A model generated the notes under the pieces. The model worked only from the letters and a program-made list of their open reading frames with translations. It was not told the origin of the DNA and did no database searches. From the NCBI GenBank assembly GCA_024687845.1, contig JAILEL010000482.1:1-18236 (forward strand): a DNA stretch of 18,236 nucleotides, given 5' to 3'. This DNA comes from Eubacterium sp. (lineage in GTDB: Bacteria; Bacillota_A; Clostridia; Lachnospirales; Lachnospiraceae). The position numbers and the translations under genes were made by a program. Positions within the stretch are counted from its first letter, which is position 1; each line of letters opens with the position of its first letter. Positions 1-5,729 of this stretch are shown here, in pieces.

Positions 1-24
1 GAATAGTAAATCTAAATAATTCCA

Positions 25-53
25 TTGATTGGAAGGTGATCACTCTGTAAATA
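25..53 (+). promoter_or_regulatory. Possible sigma-A promoter upstream of the YihY-family gene
   Basis: TTGATT at 25-30 and TAAATA at 48-53 are separated by 17 bases, the preferred spacing for a housekeeping promoter. Transcription would start near 60, leaving a short leader before the ATG at 87. A small inverted repeat (CTCTGT 43-48, ACAGAG 54-59) overlaps the -10 box and could be an operator or chance. The boxes match consensus only partly and the upstream gene lies outside the window, so read-through from it cannot be excluded. Confidence 0.33.
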
Positions 54-86
54 ACAGAGACAGTCTAGCCATGGAGAAAAAATATT

Positions 87-1082
87 ATGAACCGGATAAA
101 AGATATTATCAGATTCTGGGAAGGGACAGCAGACGAGCACATGGCTGCATTTGCGGCTCAGTCTGCATTCTTTATTTTTCTGTCCTTCTTCCCGATTATG
201 AATATAATTATCGGACTTCCCAAGGCACTTAATATTACCGAGGAGCAGGTTATCGAAATAATCTGCTACATGATTCCATCTAGATTTGAAGACCTTGTAG
301 TAGGGGTTGTAGATGAAATGTATGGTAATTTTACCAGCTCATTTACAGTTATTTCGATTCTTCTGGCACTCTGGTCAGCGGCAAAGGGAATAACAGCTAT
401 CAGATATGGTCTTAATGAAGTGTATAGATCCAGAGAAAGCAGGAATTATTTTATAGTAAGAGGAATTGGTTCATTATATACATTAGTTTTCATATTGATA
501 TTCATTGCAATCATTCCGCTAAATATGTTTGGTACCCAGATTGCAGGCATCATCATTAGAAAATTCCCGATCTACTATAATGAGGCATTACTCGTATATA
601 GTCTGAGAAATGCGGCGACATTTGTACTTCTTCTGATAGTTTTTGATCTGATGTACACAATAGTTCCTACAAGAAAGCTTTCATTTATTAAGCAGATTCC
701 GGGAGCGGTTCTGGCAGCGTTTTCATGGGTTGTGATAACTAAGGTGTTTTCGCTTTATATCGATTATGTAGCAACCAGAAACTATATGTACGGTTCACTG
801 ACTACAGTGGTCATGCTTCTATTCTGGATGTACATAGTTATTTATCTGGTATTTATAGGAGCACAGCTCAATGAATATCTGTATACCTGCCGTAAACGTG
901 AACAGGAATATGAACTAAGTAAATATAAGGATGATCAGACTGAGGTCTGGGATGATGATGAGATGGAAGATTCAGAGCATCTAGGTGAATATACCAGAGA
1001 AGAAATGGATGCCATACTCGATGAGAAGCCTGAACCTCCCAGTTTTGATGAAGACGATGATTTTGAAGATGATATCTTTTAA
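87..1082 (+). CDS. YihY/BrkB family integral membrane protein
   Basis: A 331-residue polytopic inner-membrane protein of the YihY/BrkB (UPF0761) family. Members are conserved in bacteria; their biochemical role is not firmly established, and the old RNase BN label is regarded as wrong. I see about six hydrophobic segments, near residues 24-44, 84-104, 125-148, 170-192, 203-225 and 236-260. The family hallmark near the end is clear: a YGSL turn (235-238) leading into a helix that ends in GAQLNEY (258-264). After the last helix comes a hydrophilic tail of about 65 residues that becomes extremely acidic (runs of Asp/Glu at 289-295 and 321-329), presumably cytoplasmic. The ATG at 87 is chosen because GGAG at 73-76 is well spaced and the family N-terminus starts here; an ATG at 71 is in another frame. 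The neighbour is gltX, 82 bases downstream, with no evident functional link. Confidence 0.88.
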   Translation: MNRIKDIIRFWEGTADEHMAAFAAQSAFFIFLSFFPIMNIIIGLPKALNITEEQVIEIICYMIPSRFEDLVVGVVDEMYGNFTSSFTVISILLALWSAAKGITAIRYGLNEVYRSRESRNYFIVRGIGSLYTLVFILIFIAIIPLNMFGTQIAGIIIRKFPIYYNEALLVYSLRNAATFVLLLIVFDLMYTIVPTRKLSFIKQIPGAVLAAFSWVVITKVFSLYIDYVATRNYMYGSLTTVVMLLFWMYIVIYLVFIGAQLNEYLYTCRKREQEYELSKYKDDQTEVWDDDEMEDSEHLGEYTREEMDAILDEKPEPPSFDEDDDFEDDIF

Positions 1083-1105
1083 TTGTTTTTTTATTTTAGA
1101 CTAAT

Positions 1106-1136
1106 ACGTCTCAACAAAAGGTTTTTGACGAGACGT
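1106..1136 (+). promoter_or_regulatory. Hairpin in the leader of gltX
   Basis: ACGTCTC (1106-1112) and GAGACGT (1130-1136) form a perfect 7-bp stem. Inside it, after a 2x2 mismatch, CAAAA (1115-1119) can pair with TTTTG (1123-1127) around a 3-base loop, giving a two-part hairpin ending 28 bases before the gltX ATG. No T-run follows, so it is not a classical intrinsic terminator in the plus direction. It could end or protect the upstream transcript, act as a gltX leader structure, or serve as a DNA operator. The structure is seen; the function is unknown. Confidence 0.4.
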
Positions 1137-1164
1137 TTCAGAATAACATAGTGAGGAAAAAGAA

Positions 1165-2631
1165 ATGAGTAAAATTAGAACAAGATTCGCACCAAGTCCT
1201 ACAGGAAGAATGCATGTGGGCAATCTCAGAACAGCACTTTATGCATATCTTATTACAAAGCATGAAGGTGGAGATTTTATTTTGAGAATAGAGGATACCG
1301 ACCAAAATAGAGAAATGGAAGGAGCGGTTGACATAATATTCAACACCCTGACAAAAACAGGTCTTTTATGGGATGAAGGGCCGGATAAGGGCGGAGATGT
1401 TGGTCCATATGTTCAGTCAGAGAGAATGGCTCAGGGCATTTATCTTGAATATGCCAAGAAGCTTGTAGAAAAGGGGGAAGCTTATTATTGCTTTTGCTCT
1501 GAAGAGCGTCTGGCAGGACTCAGTCAGGAAATTGAGATAGATGGAGAAAAGAAGAAGGTTTTTCATTATGACAAGCATTGTCTCAATCTTTCAAAGGAAG
1601 AGGTTGAAGAGAAACTGGCTGCTGGAGTTCCTTATGTTATAAGACAGAACAATCCTACTGAGGGCGAGACTTGTTTTGAAGATGAACTATACGGAACTAT
1701 AAAAGTTCAGAATGCTGAACTTGATGATATGATTCTTATCAAATCTGATGGTTATCCGACGTATAATTTTGCTAATGTAGTGGATGATCATCTTATGGGT
1801 ATCACACATGTAGTAAGAGGAAATGAATATCTTTCTTCAGCTCCGAAGTACAACAGACTCTATGAAGCCTTTGGCTGGGAGGTTCCTGTGTATATTCATT
1901 GCCCGCTTATTACTGATGAGAACCATAATAAACTGTCAAAGAGAAGCGGTCATTCTTCTTTTGAGGATCTGCTTGAGCAGGGCTTTCTTACAGAAACAAT
2001 AGTTAACTTTGTTTCACTTCTTGGCTGGAGCCCGGATTCAAATGAGGAAATATTCTCACTTGAGGAACTTGTTAAAGAGTTTGATTATCATAAGATATCC
2101 AAATCTCCGGCAGTACTTGATATGACAAAGCTCAAGTGGATGAACGGAGAATATATTAAGAAGATGCCATTTGATGCATTTTTCGAGAAGGCTGAACCAA
2201 TTCTGAAGTCAGTGATCACAAGAGATATTGACCTCAAGAAGATAGCTGCAATGGTACAGACCAGAATAGAAGTATTTACAGATATTCCAGAGCAGATTGA
2301 TTTCTTCGAAAATGTTCCAGAATATGATATCAGTCTTTATACACATAAGAAAATGAAGACTAATGCAGAGAATTCTTTAGAGCTTCTTAAAAAGGTTCGT
2401 CCAGTTCTTGAGAATCTGCAGGCTGATCAGTTTGATAATGATACATTATTTGAAAAGCTTAAGGAATTTGGTGCTGAGAATGAATATAAGACCGGCTTTA
2501 TAATGTGGCCGCTCAGAACCGCTATGTCAGGGAAGGCTGCAACTCCTGGAGGAGCTACAGAGCTGATGTCAATTCTTGGAAAAGACGAATCTCTTAAAAG
2601 AATAGATGCTGCTATAGAAAAACTTTCCTGA
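1165..2631 (+). CDS. gltX: Glutamyl-tRNA synthetase (class I aaRS)
   Basis: A 488-residue cytosolic class I aminoacyl-tRNA synthetase, the usual length for bacterial GluRS. It activates glutamate with ATP and charges tRNA(Glu); in many clostridia the enzyme also charges tRNA(Gln) for later amidation, but this cannot be decided here. The N-terminus FAPSPTG (8-14) is followed by the HIGH-type motif HVGN (17-20). The second catalytic signature is KLSKR (256-260), the family form of KMSKS. RIEDTD (41-46) is the glutamate-binding stretch typical of GluRS, and CFC (109-111) lies where many family members bind zinc. The C-terminal third is the helical anticodon-binding domain. The ATG has a good ribosome binding site, GTGAGGAAA (1151-1159). 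No T-box leader precedes it. It ends well before the promoter of the rrf2 gene, and I see no clear terminator between them. Confidence 0.97.
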   Translation: MSKIRTRFAPSPTGRMHVGNLRTALYAYLITKHEGGDFILRIEDTDQNREMEGAVDIIFNTLTKTGLLWDEGPDKGGDVGPYVQSERMAQGIYLEYAKKLVEKGEAYYCFCSEERLAGLSQEIEIDGEKKKVFHYDKHCLNLSKEEVEEKLAAGVPYVIRQNNPTEGETCFEDELYGTIKVQNAELDDMILIKSDGYPTYNFANVVDDHLMGITHVVRGNEYLSSAPKYNRLYEAFGWEVPVYIHCPLITDENHNKLSKRSGHSSFEDLLEQGFLTETIVNFVSLLGWSPDSNEEIFSLEELVKEFDYHKISKSPAVLDMTKLKWMNGEYIKKMPFDAFFEKAEPILKSVITRDIDLKKIAAMVQTRIEVFTDIPEQIDFFENVPEYDISLYTHKKMKTNAENSLELLKKVRPVLENLQADQFDNDTLFEKLKEFGAENEYKTGFIMWPLRTAMSGKAATPGGATELMSILGKDESLKRIDAAIEKLS

Positions 2632-2647
2632 TAAGTTTTATTCCTAC

Positions 2648-2676
2648 TTGAGATAAAAAAAGGGCTATGTTATACT
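2648..2676 (+). promoter_or_regulatory. Strong sigma-A promoter for the rrf2-family gene
   Basis: TTGAGA at 2648-2653 and TATACT at 2671-2676 are separated by exactly 17 bases. A TG dinucleotide at 2668-2669 provides an extended -10 element. Each hexamer matches consensus at five of six positions. The start of transcription would be near 2683, giving a leader of about 86 bases before the TTG start at 2769. This is the best promoter I can read on the plus strand. It probably drives the regulator and the overlapping membrane protein gene, and perhaps the coiled-coil gene after it. Confidence 0.68.
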
Positions 2677-2689
2677 TACGTGGGTTATT

Positions 2690-2709
2690 ATTCATAGTGG
2701 ATAATGAAT
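2690..2709. promoter_or_regulatory. Inverted repeat just downstream of the rrf2 promoter, possible operator
   Basis: ATTCAT (2690-2695) and ATGAAT (2704-2709) form a perfect 6-bp inverted repeat with an 8-base spacer. It starts about 14 bases after the -10 box of the predicted promoter. Many Rrf2-family regulators repress their own operon by binding dyads in this position, so it is a candidate autoregulatory site. The repeat is short and AT-rich and may be chance. Confidence 0.22.
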
Positions 2710-2768
2710 GTTTCATATTGTCCCGATGAAAAAGAATTTAAGTAAAGTACAAATAGAGGTGAGTATCG

Positions 2769-3191
2769 TTGCTGGTTTCTACAAGAGGGAGATATGCACT
2801 GAGAGTATTGATTGATATTGCTCAGAATGGGCATGACGAACCAATACCTCTTATGGATATCGCTGAGAGACAGGGAATATCTGAAAAATATTTAGAGAGC
2901 ATAATGGGGCTTCTTTCCAAGAAAGGCTTTGTAGATGCTCATAGAGGAAAAGGTGGCGGTTATAAGCTCAGTCGACCTGCTTCAGAATATACGGTATTAT
3001 CTATTCTGCAGATTACAGAAGGGACACTTGCACCGGTTACCTGTTTGGAGTCAGATGAGCAGAAATGTGAGAAGGCTGAGGAATGTTGTACAGTTGGTAT
3101 GTGGACACATTTATATGATATTATTACTGACTATCTTGGCAGTGTTACATTAGAAGATCTTATAGGAGTTAATGATGGACAAGCTGATTGA
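2769..3191 (+). CDS. Rrf2-family transcriptional regulator with a cysteine cluster
   Basis: A 140-residue winged-helix regulator of the Rrf2 family (relatives include IscR, NsrR, CymR and RsrR). The N-terminus STRGRYALR (4-12) is diagnostic. The helix-turn-helix lies at about 28-50 and the wing contains GKGGGYKLSRP (60-70). Cys92, Cys100, Cys106 and Cys107 sit in the loop where IscR and NsrR hold an iron-sulfur cluster, so sensing of iron, redox state or nitric oxide is plausible. CymR-type members, which sense cysteine metabolism through CysK, generally lack this cluster. The start is TTG at 2769: it gives the canonical family N-terminus, and GAGGTGAG (2756-2763) lies five bases before it. 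It is preceded by its own promoter and an inverted repeat. The last 20 bases overlap the next gene, implying translational coupling. No iron-sulfur assembly or cysteine genes are nearby, so its targets cannot be named. Confidence 0.9.
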   Translation: MLVSTRGRYALRVLIDIAQNGHDEPIPLMDIAERQGISEKYLESIMGLLSKKGFVDAHRGKGGGYKLSRPASEYTVLSILQITEGTLAPVTCLESDEQKCEKAEECCTVGMWTHLYDIITDYLGSVTLEDLIGVNDGQAD

Positions 3192-4641
3192 AATGATAGG
3201 TGAACTTAATTCAGATACTTTAATGATACTGGTATTTGCAGCAGTACTTTTGATATTTTTACTGGTTCTTATCATAGTTACTATCAAAATCCTCAGATCA
3301 AATGAGTCTGAAGAGGATGCGGATGATGATGAACTGGAAACAGATACAAATCAGGAAGAGGATGAGAATTCCTCAAGATCCAAGATGGTTGATGAGATAG
3401 CCAGATCCGTTGAAGAAGCAAAGGCAAAAATGGAAGCCGAGATGGAAGCTGAGAAATCAGCTGAACAGTTTACGGTCTCTGATGAAGAGGCAAGCGAGGA
3501 AGACCTTGATAAGGCTGCTAAGGAATCAGCTAAGAGAAGAGTTGAAGAGATAGCTAAGTCTGTAACTGGAGAAGAACAGTCGGAAGAATCTGACGAGACT
3601 TCAAATAAGACTTCAGAAGAGGTTTCAGAGGAGACTTCAAATAATAATTCATCAGATGAAGCATCAGATGACGAAAGCGAAGATTCACCGGTTTCTCAAT
3701 CCACAGACAAGCTTGAAACTGTAAGAATAGAAGAAGAACTTAGAAAAGTTAGAAGCGAATCCCTTGATTCAATTGACGAATACAATTTGGAAGCAAAGAG
3801 AAAGGCTGAATCACCTGATTATAATGCTTCATTTGATAGTGCATTTGTTGAGACTCCAGGATTTGATAGTAAAGCATATGAACAAAACGTAGGTGCTCCA
3901 ATTGCTGGGACTAAGACAGATGATCAGACTCAGAATGTTGCCGGACCTGTTCAGTTACAGAAGGGTGTGGCAGATAGTACTCAGTCTTATGATAAGATAA
4001 CGGTTAATCCTGTAAATGAAGTTCATATCAATACAGTAAACTCTGTTGAAGAGGTCAATACAACCAATCCTAAGGCCGGAATAAATGACATGAAGGACAT
4101 GAAAGAATTCATGGAGGAAAATCCTAAGCCAAAGGAAAAGAAACGTAAAGTAAAGAAAAAAGATAAAGCTTTTGAAGAAAAGTTTGGAACTCATGGTGAT
4201 GAGATAAAGACTGCAAAGCATTTCTGGTACAATACACAGGATATAGAAGGTCTTGCAAGAAAAGAAGATATGTATTTCAAATGCCATTATTTTGATAATG
4301 CTGATGATGCGATTCTTGATCTCGTTACAGAAATGTATGACTGTGCATATGTTCGTACAGAACAGCTTCAGAGAATAGCTTATGGTATTACATTCCAGTC
4401 AATTGGAATGAAGGATATACTTCGCTCTGAAGAAAACCTTGGATTCGATAAAGAAAAGGCAGTTAAGCAGCCATCTCGGGATGATAAAGAAGAAATCTAT
4501 AAGAAGTGGTGCGAGTATGTAGATAACTTCATGAAGATTATCGAGATAAATGCACCAGATTCCGTAAAGAACTACATTGTTGAGAAGATGTATGCTTACG
4601 GTCACAAAGATGTTGAAGAGTTAATGTATAGCCCATATTAA
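3172..4641 (+). CDS. Membrane-anchored acidic protein of unknown function
   Basis: I do not recognise this 489-residue protein. It has no cleavable signal peptide; one hydrophobic helix (about 18-40) followed by a charged region suggests an N-terminal anchor with the bulk in the cytoplasm. Residues 44-200 are low-complexity and very rich in Glu, Asp and Ser, hence probably disordered, and contain a short duplicated motif (VDEIARSV 73-80, VEEIAKSV 124-131). Residues 200-315 are polar and Asn/Val-rich. A lysine-rich patch (320-332) precedes a more ordered C-terminal domain (about 335-489) rich in aromatic residues, with Cys371, Cys391 and Cys447, that ends the protein. The architecture resembles a tether: anchor, long flexible linker, folded head. 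The gene overlaps the regulator by 20 bases, with GGAG (3165-3168) before ATG 3172; ATG 3175 is an alternative start. Codon use is like its neighbours. The reading frame is certain; the function is not. Confidence 0.82.
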   Translation: MMDKLIEMIGELNSDTLMILVFAAVLLIFLLVLIIVTIKILRSNESEEDADDDELETDTNQEEDENSSRSKMVDEIARSVEEAKAKMEAEMEAEKSAEQFTVSDEEASEEDLDKAAKESAKRRVEEIAKSVTGEEQSEESDETSNKTSEEVSEETSNNNSSDEASDDESEDSPVSQSTDKLETVRIEEELRKVRSESLDSIDEYNLEAKRKAESPDYNASFDSAFVETPGFDSKAYEQNVGAPIAGTKTDDQTQNVAGPVQLQKGVADSTQSYDKITVNPVNEVHINTVNSVEEVNTTNPKAGINDMKDMKEFMEENPKPKEKKRKVKKKDKAFEEKFGTHGDEIKTAKHFWYNTQDIEGLARKEDMYFKCHYFDNADDAILDLVTEMYDCAYVRTEQLQRIAYGITFQSIGMKDILRSEENLGFDKEKAVKQPSRDDKEEIYKKWCEYVDNFMKIIEINAPDSVKNYIVEKMYAYGHKDVEELMYSPY

Positions 4642-4665
4642 ATATTTATTTAAGTATTTAATATG
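4634..4665. repeat. Perfect 11-bp AT-rich inverted repeat over the stop codon of the acidic membrane protein gene
   Basis: CATATTAAATA (4634-4644) and TATTTAATATG (4655-4665) are exact reverse complements with a 10-base spacer. The left arm contains the last codons and the TAA stop of the upstream gene. With only one G:C pair per stem, and no T-run after it, it would make a weak terminator. It could be a protein-binding site controlling the coiled-coil gene that begins 55 bases later, or an RNA end-structure. Confidence 0.45.
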
Positions 4666-4720
4666 TTAAGTCTCTGATGAGGTGTTTACCGAATTATTTC
4701 CGTAGAGAAAGGGGAGTATT

Positions 4721-5632
4721 ATGGAATTAAATATCAAGACAGTATCCTTTGGTGGATATGATAAAAAGGCAACTGAAACCTTTATACTGGAAGAACAGAA
4801 GAAATATGAAGATGAGATTAATCAGCTTAAGGAAGATGCAGCAAAGCTCAGCGAAGCAGTTAAAGGTCTTCAGCAGATGCGTGAAACCAATATGACTGAA
4901 TCCAAGAGTACTATAGAGAATCTTAAGAGCGTTAATGAGAATCTTCAGAATGAGGTTGAAAGCCTTAAGGTTCAGCTTGAGGATTATAAGCAGAGAGAAA
5001 GAGAATCTGCTTCCAGATATGAATCAATATCCAGAACTCTTCTTTCAGCAAGAGAGACAGCAGATGCTCTTACTCAGAAGACAAATGAGGAATGTGAGGC
5101 TAAGACTGCTGAAACAACTGCTCAGTGCAAGCAGATGATTGAAGAAACTACAAGCAGATGTGAAGCTCTTAAGACTGCAACAGAGTCTGAATGCGACAGA
5201 CTTCTTTCTGAGACACAGAGCAGCTGTCAGGAACAGAAAGAGACAACCTATGCAGAGTGTGAGAGCCTTAAGAAGAAAACTAAAGAAGAAACAGACAGAC
5301 TTTCATATGAAACAGAGCGTAGATGCAATGCTCTTGAAGCAGAAACAGAGGAAAGATGCGATAATCTGAAGTCACAGACTGAGGCAGCATGTGCAAGACT
5401 TAAAGAAGATACTATTCTTGAATGCAATACTCAGAAGGCTGAGACAAGAGAAGAAATCCGTCAGAATCGTGCTACTGTTAAGAGAGAATTTGATTCCATT
5501 GGTGCATTTATGGCTCAGCTTGGAAAGGCTCTTGAGAATGTAACAGAAGCAGTTGATGAGACTAAGAAGCTTACAGATAGTGCATTTTCAGACCTTACAC
5601 CTGGTGAAGAAGCAGATGTTGAAGAAGATTAA
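4721..5632 (+). CDS. DivIVA-like coiled-coil protein with cysteine hendecad repeats
   Basis: A 303-residue cytosolic, highly charged, almost wholly alpha-helical protein. Residues 7-30 resemble the N-terminal membrane-curvature domain of DivIVA/GpsB proteins: F-x-G-Y-D at 10-14, then a helix with Phe21. The Arg that follows the membrane-inserting Phe in B. subtilis DivIVA is Gly11 here. Residues 28-110 form a coiled coil. Residues 114-245 are twelve consecutive 11-residue repeats with consensus C-x2-L-x3-T-x3. Cys occurs at 125, 136, 147, 158, 169, 180, 202, 213, 224 and 235; Ala114 and Thr191 replace it in the other two, and Thr at the eighth position is invariant. A hendecad pattern predicts a right-handed or straight coiled coil with Cys, Leu and Thr in the core. 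Residues 255-290 form another amphipathic helix, followed by an acidic tail. The start is supported by AGGGGAG (4710-4716). A terminator follows the gene. A polar-scaffold or shape role is inferred from the N-terminus and from nearby mreB; the match to DivIVA is short. Confidence 0.85.
   Translation: MELNIKTVSFGGYDKKATETFILEEQKKYEDEINQLKEDAAKLSEAVKGLQQMRETNMTESKSTIENLKSVNENLQNEVESLKVQLEDYKQRERESASRYESISRTLLSARETADALTQKTNEECEAKTAETTAQCKQMIEETTSRCEALKTATESECDRLLSETQSSCQEQKETTYAECESLKKKTKEETDRLSYETERRCNALEAETEERCDNLKSQTEAACARLKEDTILECNTQKAETREEIRQNRATVKREFDSIGAFMAQLGKALENVTEAVDETKKLTDSAFSDLTPGEEADVEED
5060..5455 (+). repeat. Twelve tandem 33-bp coding repeats (hendecads) inside the coiled-coil gene
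   Basis: Twelve in-frame units of 33 bases encode residues 114-245. The first core codon is Cys in ten units (first at 5093-5095, last at 5423-5425), and the eighth codon is Thr in all twelve. The fourth is Leu or Met in nine. The DNA units themselves are diverged, with mixed TGT/TGC and varied codons, so the register is held by selection on the protein rather than by recent duplication. Before and after this block the register fades: position 103 is Ile and 246 is Ile without the Thr. Confidence 0.9.
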
Positions 5633-5660
5633 TGTAGCAATTTAAGTGGAGTTAAATAAA

Positions 5661-5692
5661 GGGTAGTAGAACGGGGTTTTAGTCTACTACCC
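5661..5692 (+). terminator. Hairpin terminator after the coiled-coil gene
   Basis: GGGTAGTAGA (5661-5670) and TCTACTACCC (5683-5692) form a perfect 10-bp stem with a 12-base loop. The short T-rich tail ATCTTTTC follows. It lies 28 bases after the stop codon. The tail is weaker than in an ideal terminator, so some read-through into the PAS/GAF gene is possible; on the other strand the hairpin is also followed by a T-rich stretch. Confidence 0.62.
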
Positions 5693-5729
5693 ATCTTTTC
5701 GTATAAGTGATAAGGTTAAAGGAGGGGCA

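Noticed and set aside
1125..1153. Promoter with TTGACG (1125-1130) in front of gltX
   Set aside because: The -35-like box is good, but the best -10 candidates have poor sequence or wrong spacing. They would also put the transcription start inside the ribosome binding site.
1083..1164. T-box riboswitch upstream of gltX
   Set aside because: The gap is only 82 bases and contains no T-box consensus, specifier stem or antiterminator. Only the small hairpin at 1106-1136 is present.
5060..5455. The 33-base periodicity as a CRISPR array or recent DNA minisatellite
   Set aside because: The units are diverged at DNA level, continuous without spacers, and kept in register only in the amino-acid pattern within one open gene.
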